Positions 54,132-64,000 of a stretch of 64,000 nt of DNA are shown one piece after another. How positions within the stretch are numbered: the stretch's first letter is position 1; each line of letters begins with the position of its first letter. The position numbers were made by a program, and so were the translations under genes. Source of the DNA: Linum tenue (taxonomy: Eukaryota; Streptophyta; Magnoliopsida; Malpighiales; Linaceae). The notes below the pieces were generated by a model. The model was not told the origin of the DNA and ran no database searches. It was given only the letters and a program-made list of their open reading frames with translations. Where the stretch lies: contig CAMGYJ010000010.1 in the NCBI GenBank assembly GCA_946122785.1, forward strand, positions 9,523,467 to 9,587,466, written 5' to 3'.

Positions 54132-56091
54132 GGAGGCTTCATGCTCGCTAGCATGATGGTCTGAACAGTCAAGCTAAGGACATAAAAACAAGCGCTTGTT
54201 GAAAGGCAACCCAACGTCGGTTCGTATTTATTTTCCTTATTTTCCTCTTTTTGTTTGAGTGTTTGAGTCAAATGGGTGAGTTTTGAATGATCACCGTGCC
54301 ACGATTTATGTGTTTGAACTTTGAATGCTTGAATGATTCGTGATTGAGTTAGAGGCACGATTGAATCGATTGAGTCTTGAGAGTTGTGGATTTGCCTGTT
54401 TTATGATTATCACGATTTTAGTGATATTATCATGATCGTCATACCATGATAATGTGAAGCAGAGCGTGATGTTGAATAGCATTTTTTACGATTTGTAGAC
54501 ATCACGAAGGGAAATTATCACGGGTAAGTGCATGTGATGTCAGCCCAAAACTCAGAGTTTTTTGTCGAGATCATGCTCGCAGAGTTATTATCACGGTCAA
54601 CCGGTCGTGATAGACTCCCGCGCGTGATCCTTGATCTCGGGCTATATAAAGCGATCGTGAACCCTTTTCTTCACAATACATTTTTGCTAGAATCCTCTGA
54701 ATCTATCGCCGAAAAACATCGCCTCCGATGGTTTTTCAGCAATTTGATCCACTTCCAGGCCGTCCAATCCCAATCCCAAGACCAAACACATACTCACACT
54801 CCCTAAGCCAAGGCGCACCTTCGCCGAGCTTTTGGTGGAGATTTTCAGTCAATTTTTGACTCCTTCTCATTCTCCTCACCTTCCTCACTAATCCTACTTG
54901 AGTCTCCATGTGTTTTTCATCTTTTACTTGTTCAATTTTGAAGAATTCGAATTAGGGTTTTTAGGTGAGGAGAATTGAAGTTTTTGCATGAATGATTGAA
55001 ATTGAACGTGGGAGTTGATGAAATATGATAAATGGCATGTTGCTAGAATATTAGATTGGATTCTTTTGACTTTGTTGGCTTGATTTGGCATGTTTTGGTA
55101 ATTGAATTGAGTAATGCCCACCGAGTGTTTGCTTAATTGTCTATCCTTGATACAATTTTGCGCATGTTGAACGGTGGTCATCAAGGCATGATCTAGGATT
55201 GCAATTGCAACATTGATGATCTACTAAACACCTAGTTTCATGCCTCATTGTACCTTGTGGGTGTTTGAACCTAATTGCTGATAAACCAAGCTTGTGAATG
55301 GCCTATGAAGGCATCTTGGCAATGTGGAATCTTAAGTGTGGGGAATTAGCTTTCTCCCCAATGTGCTTTGTCTAATGAATATTTCCATGTATGGTGTGTG
55401 TCTTTTGATGCTTTTGCATGATAGTTGACCCTAACCACCCATACATTCACTATCTGGTGAATCACCCGAAGTACGAAGACAGGTTCAAGACTTGGCGTTA
55501 CATCGATATCTGACTCCACTAGAGCTTGGACTTGGACATGTTTAACATGTTCAGGTGTCGATCCATGATCTCTGGAGCGATAGCCCATCCTCTGTGGCGC
55601 AGCCTCCTCACCATCAACGAGCTCATATACCACGAACTCTGTGTGGAGTTCTATGCCACATTCATCCATGAGGTGTCGAAGTGGTGACGCAACCGACCCT
55701 TCGTGGAGTTCATGCTTGGAGGAGTGCACCACACCGTAGGATACAACACATTGGCACATGCTATAGGCCTCGACATCAGCATCATGACGATGGCTGAGAG
55801 CGAGTACACCCTGGAGGTTAACCCGTGGCAGGTGTACAAGGTGATCTACATCCCGGAGGATAGAGATCATCCATGAATTGTTTGTCCTTGGTCCACAACT
55901 TGGCATGATCATGGCTTGAGCTTGTACTCGCATCGAGAGTAATAGGGGATATCTTAGAAAAATGGTTGACCTTGTAAGCTGATAAATGATCTAGGAAATC
56001 CGCTGCCGAAGATGGTGGATGCACGTTGCCGTGAAGGTTTGAGATTTGCATTGGCTTAAGTCAGGTTTGCTTAGGGACAAGCAAATAGTTA
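54132..56091 (+). mobile_element. Athila-like retroelement DNA with a degenerate 3' ORF
   Basis: GAAAGGCAACCCAACG near 54,200 resembles 22,037 and 23,617. Around 54,413-54,660 the sequence has ATCACG-rich motifs and a TATATAAAG, like the LTR at 41,880-42,140. From about 55,430 to 55,870 the plus strand encodes a protein resembling the Athila-type internal protein (HPKYEDRFKTWRY; MISGAIAHPLWRS; FVEFMLGGVHHTVGYN), interrupted by stops at about 55,484 and 55,682. The long minus-strand frame over this part is its shadow. Confidence 0.65.
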
Positions 56092-57020
56092 AGTGTGGGG
56101 GGATTTGATAACTCGATATTTGCACATATTTTCCCACTATTCTTAGACTATTTGAGGGTCGATCCTCACATTTTAAGCCGATTTCACGCTAGGTTATGCT
56201 TCTATGTCGCATTTGAGGACCTAGATCGAAAAGGAAAGCGTGGGAGAGAGTTTCAGGTCAAAAGCGGCGAGTGGATGATAAGTGGAGCTCGAGGATCAAA
56301 ATCCACGATCAGATCAACTCACCCCCGACGGGGGATATGCATCATAGGTCGGGGAAGTCGATTAGAACAACCCCCTATGGATAGCCTCTAATCCCCGATT
56401 GGGGATTCTAATTTGAGACTGGGAAAATTGTTTTCGAGACTAAGTGGCGATGTTGCGTTTTGGTTAAATCCCCAGTCTGGCCTCTAATTACCCGACCGGG
56501 GAATTAGACCGGGGATGCCCAACTCAGACTGTTACAAGCAGAACATGGGAAATTGGATGGGCATTCGATTTCGGAGTTGAAAAACATAGTTTTAGAGAGA
56601 GAAAGTGACGAAGAGCGAACGTTGAGTGCCCTAGATCAAGCCTCCTCATTATTGGAGCTCGATTCAAGCCTCGAGGGATCACGTTGAGAACCCGAAGCAA
56701 ATTTTTTCGTCTACACGATGATTTCCTTATCCAACATTACTTTCCACTCTCTCTCTCTATGGAATAATTCCCTTTCTACTTGGGTATGTAAGAACCCTAA
56801 ATTGTATGTTAGGAAGAGTTGTATGAACCCTTTGTCATGACTTATTGATTATCTTTAATCCAATTGAGGCATTGATTCAGAATTATTTGAATCCTAATCA
56901 AAATTTTGTGATTCCTGCTTTGACCTAAAATGATAGTCTTTGCATAGGTTGATAAAACTTCCTGAATTGAAAGTAATGAATCTGACTACTTTAGTTAAAG
57001 CAGTCGATTCACTGCTCTAC
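56092..57020 (+). mobile_element. polypurine tract and 3' LTR-like region of an Athila-type element
   Basis: AAGTGTGGGGGGA at 56,092-56,104 is followed by TTTGATAACTCG, the common arrangement of polypurine tract and LTR start in plant Athila/Tat elements. The following 900 bp has no coding capacity. It does not resemble the LTR at 41.7-43.2 kb, so it probably belongs to another element. The right edge is not defined. Confidence 0.6.
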
Positions 57021-57276
57021 CTGACTCCCTGACACCAATATTAAACCCGATACTTATTAATTGGGTTGTTAGAAATGGTGATGACCTACCCAACCGACCC
57101 ATGCACACCACACCATAGCTACTATGAGTCTATGACACCACATTCGGTCCCTAGCCGGTTAAAGGCTGACCCCAGCTTACGGAACGGACCGGCACCATCT
57201 GCCAATCCCCGTACCCGACGGTCAAATAGACGACATCGGATCCCTTCGATCTCGCAAGAATCCTACGGCTACCAAT

Positions 57277-57324
57277 AAACCCTAACTCCGTTGGCCCCGG
57301 CTACCATCTGCCACTCTTTAAAAG
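57277..57324 (+). promoter_or_regulatory. EF-1alpha copy 2 promoter: telo-box and TATA-like
   Basis: AAACCCTAA at 57,277-57,285 and TTTAAAAGCCGCGCG from 57,317. Same two elements and spacing style as in copy 1. Confidence 0.65.
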
Positions 57325-57461
57325 CCGCGCGTTTCTCTCATCCGTGTCTGTCCCCTCCGTCGCCACACAAATTCAGCTGCTCGCTCATCGTCTCGGGAAT
57401 TCGTGTCAACAACCGCCCTCTCGTCAACGCCGGCGAGAGAAGGATAACTTCTTCATCTGCG

Positions 57462-57917
57462 GTAAGTCTCCGATCTCCCTTTACCCTTCGTTCCCATGTT
57501 CTTACGATCTACCCCACACCTTTGTTCTCTATGCATGAGCAATTATGGCATCTATATGTTCTCTTGCTTGCGTGCTTAGCGAAGCTTGTTTGTGATTCAG
57601 ATCGTCCCTTAATCGGAGTCTTTGCGCTATCACTTCCTATCACTGTCTCGTTCTTGTAGTCCGTTGTTTGGTTTAGTTATGTCCATCTGCCTGCGTGAAT
57701 ATATTCCCTGTATTAAACCAAGGCTTGCTGATAATCACAATTCGACCTATGTATGGATCATAAACTTGTCAATTGACTTGTTTACGTCTTCAGATATGGT
57801 GGTGTTTGTGTTTTCATATTGACGTGGTGCTTTGTTGCGTTGGATTCTATCGTTTTATTCGTGAGAATCATAGTGCTCGTAATTTTGTGCTGATGTTAAG
57901 TTGCATTCTTCCTGCAG
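57462..57917 (+). other. 5'UTR intron of EF-1alpha copy 2
   Basis: Donor CTGCG|GTAAGT, acceptor TTCCTGCAG, 456 bp, ending 17 bp before the start codon. Confidence 0.85.
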
Positions 57918-57934
57918 TTCTTCTCAAGTTCAGA

Positions 57935-59389
57935 ATGGGTAAAGAAAAGGTTCACATCAACATTGTGGTCATTGGCCATGTCGACTCTGGGAAGTCAACC
58001 ACCACCGGCCACTTGATCTACAAGCTTGGAGGTATTGACAAGCGTGTGATCGAGAGGTTCGAGAAGGAAGCTGCTGAGATGAACAAGAGATCATTCAAGT
58101 ATGCCTGGGTGCTTGACAAGCTGAAGGCCGAGCGTGAGCGTGGTATCACCATTGATATTGCCCTGTGGAAGTTCGAGACAACCAAGTACTACTGCACAGT
58201 CATTGATGCCCCTGGACATCGTGATTTCATCAAGAACATGATTACTGGTACCTCCCAGGCTGATTGTGCTGTCCTCATCATTGACTCTACCACTGGTGGT
58301 TTTGAGGCTGGTATTTCCAAGGATGGTCAGACCCGTGAGCATGCTCTCCTTGCTTTCACCCTTGGTGTCAAGCAGATGATCTGCTGCTGTAACAAGGTCA
58401 CTGTCTTCTCTTCTGTTTGTTGATATGTATTGATAGTGTTTCCATTTAGTTTGATGGTATGCTTGCTTGATTGAACGAGGACTGATTTTTGTCCTTGTGT
58501 ACAACAGATGGATGCCACCACCCCCAAGTACTCCAAGGCTAGGTATGATGAAATTGTGAAGGAAGTTTCATCCTACTTGAAGAAGGTTGGTTACAACCCA
58601 GACAAGGTCCCGTTCGTTCCCATCTCTGGGTTTGAGGGCGACAACATGATTGAGAGGTCTACGAACCTCGACTGGTACAAGGGCCCAACCCTTCTTGACG
58701 CTCTTGACAACATCAACGAGCCCAAGAGGCCATCCGACAAGCCACTCCGTCTCCCACTCCAGGACGTGTACAAGATTGGTGGTATTGGAACTGTGCCAGT
58801 GGGTCGTGTGGAAACAGGTGTCATCAAGCCTGGTATGGTTGTTACCTTTGGTCCCACTGGACTGACAACTGAGGTGAAGTCGGTTGAGATGCACCATGAA
58901 GCTCTCCAGGAGGCTCTCCCTGGTGACAATGTTGGGTTCAACGTGAAGAATGTTGCTGTCAAGGATCTCAAGCGTGGGTTTGTTGCCTCGAACTCCAAGG
59001 ATGACCCTGCAAAGGAGGCTGCTAACTTCACCTCCCAGGTCATCATCATGAACCACCCTGGCCAGATTGGGAATGGTTATGCCCCAGTGCTTGACTGCCA
59101 CACTTCCCATATTGCTGTGAAGTTCTCTGAGATCACAACCAAGATTGACAGGCGATCTGGCAAGGAGATTGAGAAGGAGCCTAAGTTCTTGAAGAATGGT
59201 GATGCTGGGTTCGTGAAGATGATTCCGACCAAGCCCATGGTGGTGGAGACCTTCTCCGAGTACCCACCTCTCGGTAGATTTGCCGTGAGGGACATGAGGC
59301 AGACTGTTGCCGTGGGTGTGATCAAGGCAGTGGAGAAGAAGGATCCTACTGGTGCGAAGGTCACCAAGGCTGCCGCCAAGAAGAAGTGA
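57935..59389 (+). CDS. EF1A: translation elongation factor 1-alpha, copy 2
   Basis: Coding exons 57935-58396 and 58508-59389 with a 111-bp intron at the same position as in copy 1 (inside the NKMD motif); 447 residues. P-loop GHVDSGKS 14-21, DAPGH 91-95, NKMD 153-156. The ATG at 57,935 (AGAATGGGTAAAG) is the family start; longer upstream frames begin inside the leader intron. The protein appears identical to copy 1. Transcription runs away from copy 1, so the two were neighbours in divergent orientation before the intervening transposons accumulated. Expected to be highly expressed; telo-box and leader intron agree with that. Confidence 0.97.
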
Positions 59390-60198
59390 GGCAGGGTTTT
59401 ATCTACTTTTGTCAAAGTGGACATTGTCGTTGGGTGTTTCTGCTGGGTGCCCTTTGTTAGAATTTATTCTGGGAACATGGTGTGGCTGTAGTAGGATGTA
59501 GTGGCTGTTTGTTTAGTAATGTTTTTCAATTTCCCTGTCAGAGGTGCTCTCTCGATCTGCCCCTGAGAGCGAGTGGCTCTAACAGTTTTGCCCTTTTTTT
59601 GCAACGAATAGTTCATATCCGGGCTAGAAATTTTCGTGTTTTGAAAATCTCCCGTGCGTATCAGTACGACCTTTAAGTTACTTTGGTTGCATTGTCATAC
59701 TCATACATCGTAACTGCCTAACTGGCAATGCTTTCTTTAACTAAGGAAATCGACCGAACTGACCCAGTGACCCTTCCAATCTGCATTGTACTCTGAAAAA
59801 GCACAGCAGTGATTTGCCACCATCTAGTATGAGCTTTGCTTGTCTGCTGACGATATGATTGCAATAGCCACAGTTAGAAGGATTCAGAGTTCAAGAGCTA
59901 GGTTGTGTATGATCGAGTAGTAGATAGTACTGATTGACTTCCCCCCTGGAAAACTGGATGTACCATTCGAACGAATGTCGAATGGCTAACAGGGAGATAC
60001 TTAGGATCCAATATGATGCAAAGCTGAAAGATTTTGCTCTCCTTGTATTTCAAGTTTCAACCCTGCTCTGAGATTTTGGCCAAAAAACTCCTATCAGTTC
60101 TGTCATTTCTGGTAGTGCAAGAAGTTACACTGGACCACCCTGTCCAATGGGTGGCGACTGGTGAGTAATAAGGCCTCTACCACACTCTTCCGGGAAAA
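59390..60198. other. EF-1alpha 3'UTR and PDIL5-1 3' flank (convergent genes)
   Basis: The T-rich 3'UTR extends to about 59,650. Convergent ends of the two genes meet here. No other gene. Confidence 0.5.
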
Positions 60199-62444
60199 TT
60201 ACAACTCTTTGTCAATGTCACTGTCATTCTCTTTTTCCGCTGCAGCCTTCTCAGCCTTCTCTGCTTCTTCCAAAACAAACGCTTTGAGCGAATCTACATC
60301 CCTTTTCCCTGCATTTTATTCAAAGTACAAAGTCAACACAGGAAACAGTCCTACACAATGACTGTCTATATCCTTACGCTCGGCTGTTCAAGTATTTGTA
60401 ATGTTTTGATTGGATTATAAACTTGTAAACATATGTCCTAGCTGGAGTGCGACAGCACAGACACAATACCGAGCAAAATCTTCACGAGTGGAGGGCAAAA
60501 ACAATTTGCAGCAATAGGTTAATGCTCCAAGACATGTCTTTCCCTTTTTACACAGCACAAATCAGAGATTTCCCATTGTTTTGAAATGGATGCCAACACT
60601 TATCCAAACCAGCCCCCTCCCTTATGAATCATTGCAGAAAGCTCTACAAGGACAATTCATATAAGTTTACTGCTTAACTTCAAACAGAGACCGGTTTTCC
60701 CCACATACTTCATTTACCTATGTTGAAGTAGGCTCGAACACAGCATGAGACAGTCCTATGGAGATTCTGCACTACCAATAGAAAATCCATTCCCTTGCCC
60801 TATAATAGCCTAGGATATCCTATAATATCTTCTTACTAAAGCTATACTGATCAATTTTGACTATTGTTACCACCCTATGATATTTCTGCATAGTGCATAC
60901 AGCCATTTACCCAGCCAATGTCGTATATCTACACTTTACATGTTCATCCATCGCATTCATATAAGACGTCTACCAATAAGCTCCCCTAGAAAAAAACAGA
61001 GCTCTACCAATGAGCACTTAAAACAAAGCTGCTCTATATGTTGAACATAATGGATGTACGAAATCTAGAATGAACAATATATATCACATATTTCTTTAAT
61101 CTGCCTGATGAATAGCTGAATCATGCCACACAAATATTGGAACAGCTGCTCTATGACATGCTCCAAATGAAAAAGGAAAGCAGAAATTTTGCACAGGCCA
61201 ACAAAATGTTAGTAGGGAACTCCAACGAAAGTTACAAATTATAACCCTCCAATGCAGAAAATAATGATCTGCCACACAATTTTAATCAAATTGTTTCAGA
61301 TTTTAGTTATACCTTGGTATTTAGCAACTTCTTCTCCTTCATAGAAGACCTTAAATGTTGGGTATGAGTGGATGTCCACTTTCGAGCACACTGATTTACT
61401 TGCTCCACAATCAACTTCGCCAACCTCTATCTCATCTTGGCCTTCCATTGCCTTCCCTAAGTCTTCCCATAGTGTGCCCAGATTCTTGCTGAACCCACAA
61501 CAAGATTTATTTATGTAAACACATCAAGGACTTGACCTAGACAAGTGAATGCTATTACTCATCTACTTACCAATGTTTGCACCAAGGAACACAAAACTTG
61601 ACAAACCACGCAGTGTCTTTCTCCTTCACCTGAGAGACACAAAAATAAAATAAAAAATGAATGAACAATCACTAACCTGTACGGTCATCGTTGAAGCCCA
61701 AAGTTACTTCTTTGCTATGCAGCAACAAAAACTACTGTCCCATAATAAACTAAACGAACGTAGTGTTTCATTTCTCAATATCAAAACTAGTAGATGCATG
61801 TTAGATAAAAATAAACTAGTAGATGCATTTCAGACTTCTGATATCAAAGAGAACTGCACTGAACTTCGCTTATCTGAATTTTAACTAAAATCACAAATAA
61901 GCTGAGATTGTTACAAGTAGTAATCTGGCTTTTGATCCTAGCTTCAAGTCTTTATCGTACTAAAGCAAAATGATTCCGGACGATAAGGAAACTAGAGATA
62001 ACTTGTTAAAACGTATTCCAAGCCAAAACATGCAGTACTAACGCCAAACACAGACCAGGCTTTTTACTTCCTCATTTAAAAATCCTATCCAGAAACAGTT
62101 ATATGTCAGCAATCAAAACCCTAGTTGCAGCAATAAACGGTCAAGCTTATGATTAAGTGAAACTCATCTCGCAGAAAGACGCAAAAGTTCTCGCCTTCAG
62201 GGATAAACAGATGCCAAAAATATCTAGTTCAGTCAATCTGATGAAAGAAGATGAACCCTGAACCCTAGTTCGTAGAAGGATGCAAATCGTAAAATGAAAT
62301 TGTCTTTCAATTAGGGGAAGACGGTGGATGTACCTTGTCGGAGAAGGTCTCAGGGGTTAGGGTAATAACTTCGGGTTGAGTCGGCGAAACGAGAAGTAGA
62401 AGCAGAAACGCAGATAGAGCAAGAGAACGATTTAGGTTTCCCAT
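60199..62444 (-). CDS. PDIL5-1: protein disulfide isomerase-like 5-1 (single thioredoxin domain, ER)
   Basis: ER-lumen thiol-disulfide oxidoreductase of the small plant PDI class. Minus-strand exons 62444-62334, 61629-61571, 61488-61313 and 60308-60199 (phases 0, 2, 1; all GT-AG) give 151 residues. Signal peptide at about 1-24 (LALSAFLLLLLVS). Thioredoxin fold from EVITLTPETFSDK; active site WCKHC with Cys54 and Cys57; cis-Pro100 in SYPTF. The C-terminus is a short charged helix ending DIDKEL; DKEL differs from the usual KDEL/HDEL retrieval signal. Length and exon sequence match the PDIL5-1 family closely (KEKDTAWFVKFCVPWCKHC). The ATG at 62,444 gives the signal peptide; an upstream in-frame extension has no family match. 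Confidence 0.94.
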
Positions 62445-62587
62445 AACTTGCTGACGCTTTCCGAGGAATGGCGGCGGCGATCGTTGCTGCGGCACACGAC
62501 TTTCAGGCGAGATCACCAGTCGAAGATAGGCTGTGCCCGTAAATGTATGATAGATTATCGGCCCAAGTTTAGATGCAAAGCGGGTTT

Positions 62588-63895
62588 CGGGTAAAATAAC
62601 TGTTGTACAATTTAAGTTTGAGAATTGAGACAAATATACTTTAGTTTGAATAGAGCGTCGGGTACTATTAAAGTCGACAAAATGTGCATCCGTCTAGTTT
62701 TTCATCCAACTCAAAATTTCAATTACTTTTTGGTACCCAAAACTTTTAAAAACATCCAAAACTATACTTCAACAAGTTTTTATCTAATATCGAAATTAAA
62801 AAACCTTCTAAACATAATATTTTTAAAGTGACTAATCAAAATTGTCAATAAAATAGATAAATTAGTAAAAATAATAAACAAATATCAAGAAGAAGAATAA
62901 ATGTATAGAATATAATAATAAATATTTAAAATCAATATTAGAAGATCTATTTAAATCGCTAATCCAATTAGAAGTACTATTAAAAATAGTTAAAATAGAA
63001 CCTAATCGATCATTAATACATCAAGACCAAAGAAGGATAAATGAAACACAGTCAGAAAGAATTAAACATGTTCCAGTAATTGAAGAAAATTTATAACGAA
63101 AAGAGAACGGAAGTAACCAAGTAATAAATAAATAAAATCTACAACATTCCGTAACAAATCTAGAAAAGAAAATACGACTATAGGAAGAGAATTAGAATTA
63201 GTAAATTTAATTAATATGGAACATCTAAAATAAAATATTAGAAAATTACAAGGATATTTAACATAGAAAATTATACAACATCAACATGATGTACGAGAAT
63301 TAAATATAACATCCTCAAATTATTTATATCGATATAGAATTCATAGGATATATTTGCTTCAGCAAATTATTCAATTTTATTATAACATATAATGGTAATT
63401 GAAAATACTTATAATGATAATTGATTCTACATTTCCTATTCAAAAATTGGTTTGGTAACAAAGTCTTCAAAAGAGGATTCCAAGTAAACATAATTCATAG
63501 GATATATTTGCTTTAGATAATAATTCAATTATTAGAAAACATAATGATAATTGAAACTACTTATAATGATAGTTGATTCTAAATTTTCTATTCAAAAATT
63601 AATTTGGTATCAAGTCTTCAAAAGAGGATACCAACTAAATAATAAAAATTGATGTTTTTCATAAGTCAAAAATGATTTTTTACCATAAGAAAAGTAGAAG
63701 GACCAATTAAGAAATTTATAAAATATAATATTCCAAGAATATTATGTTAACTTTAACGGAATGCACCTAACATTAAACTTAAGTGGTACTGGGTGCACAA
63801 ATAATAGAGTTCAGTGGTACCCGACGCCCTATTCAAATTTAAATGATATGTCTGCCCCAACTCTCAAACTTAAGTGGTACTCAAGGTATTTTACC
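62588..63895. mobile_element. AT-rich element with long inverted ends, Mutator-like, 1308 bp
   Basis: The left end GGTAAAATAACT, TTTAAGTTTGAGA, ATTTGAATAG-like and GCGTCGGGTACTA blocks recur in the same order in the reverse complement of the right end (GGTAAAATACC, TTAAGTTTGAGAGTTGG, GCGTCGGGTACCA). Flanks AGCGGGTTT (62,579-62,587) and AGCAGGTTT (63,896-63,904) form a 9-bp duplication with one mismatch. No transposase. Confidence 0.65.
63338..63640 (+). repeat. tandem duplication of about 154 bp, two copies
   Basis: ATTCATAGGATATATTTGCTT starts (first 20 bases compared) at 63,338 and about 63,493; both copies end with TCTTCAAAAGAGGAT. The copies are diverged, so the duplication is not recent. 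Confidence 0.75.
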
Positions 63896-64000
63896 AGCAG
63901 GTTTCCAGTATAAGCTCGACCCGACTTGACGTGAAGTCTGTCACGTGGGTCGCACGCACCTGATGTATTTTTGGGCTATATTACAATTTAACCTACCTGT

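Larger units (their letters stand above)
41690..54200 (+). mobile_element. Ty3/gypsy (Tat/Athila-like) LTR retrotransposon, truncated, split by a CACTA element
   Basis: Probable LTR from about 41,690 to 43,160 (TATATAAAG near 42,133), followed by TTTTTGGCGTCATTGTCGG (43,160-43,178), a decayed form of the primer-binding site typical of Tat/Athila elements. Gag, then protease, follow; they are interrupted at 45,365 by the CACTA insertion and resume at 53,446. No reverse transcriptase or integrase remains. Left boundary uncertain; no matching right LTR identified. Confidence 0.75.

Noticed and set aside
55346..55933. 195-codon minus-strand frame
   Set aside because: The plus strand of the same DNA encodes a recognisable, degenerate Athila-type protein, so this is its antisense shadow.
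41690..57020. Interpretation as one intact retrotransposon with LTRs at 41.7-43.2 and 56.1-57.0 kb
   Set aside because: The two putative LTR regions do not resemble each other, so at least two elements are involved.
58091..59424. Long minus-strand frames across EF-1alpha copy 2
   Set aside because: Antisense shadows of a highly constrained, GC-rich coding sequence; equivalent ones occur on the plus strand of copy 1.
1..64000. Prokaryotic features (CRISPR array, operon, phage attachment site)
   Set aside because: Introns, plant genes and plant transposons throughout. The only regularly spaced array is the 21-bp repeat in the foldback, which has no unique spacers.
1..64000. tRNA or rRNA genes
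   Set aside because: I saw no cloverleaf with A/B boxes and no rRNA sequence. The TGGTATCAGAGC matches are primer-binding sites of LTR elements. A covariance-model scan would be needed to be certain.

Overview
This is a nuclear genomic window from a flowering plant, most likely a eudicot; I cannot name the species. The evidence is split genes with GT-AG introns, a CC-NB-ARC-LRR resistance gene, plant EF-1alpha genes with a 5'UTR intron and telo-box, TGGGCC (site II) promoter motifs, and several classes of plant transposable elements. Single-frame reading misses most of the host genes, so I rebuilt the exon structures from splice sites, phase and family knowledge.

Layout. 1-14,000 is a disease-resistance cluster. 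It starts with two near-identical tandem copies of an LRR-only fragment fused to retroelement DNA. Copy 2 carries a 501-bp hAT insertion in its last intron. An apparently intact CNL gene follows (8944-12174), with a small 3' exon. Duplicated downstream and promoter DNA lies between and after these units. 15,230-20,863 is a broken L1-type LINE. 20,864-23,977 is degenerate retroelement DNA, and one 467-bp piece of it is the same sequence that is fused to the LRR fragments. 24,548-27,088 is an RBR ubiquitin ligase with an RNase H-like N-terminal region. Non-autonomous transposons occupy 23,978-24,433, 27,484-28,187 and 38,350-38,792 (hAT-like) and 30,193-31,279 (a Mutator-like foldback). 31,820-34,368 encodes mitochondrial ATP synthase subunit d and 35,459-37,780 encodes a makorin.

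39,335-59,389 holds two EF-1alpha genes that encode the same 447-residue protein and point away from each other. About 16 kb of nested transposons separates them: a Ty3/gypsy (Tat/Athila-like) element split by an 8,077-bp CACTA element, which is itself split by a 3,550-bp LTR element on the minus strand. The right end holds PDIL5-1 (60,199-62,444, minus strand, four exons) and a 1.3-kb AT-rich element with long inverted ends.

The host genes are unrelated housekeeping functions: translation elongation, ATP synthesis, ubiquitin ligation and ER folding. They do not form a pathway. The most informative content is the transposon history. Target-site duplications, nesting order and one empty site can be read directly. 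The least expected signal is that the foldback element at 30.2-31.3 kb shares diverged sequence with the LTRs of the retrotransposon at 49.2-52.8 kb.
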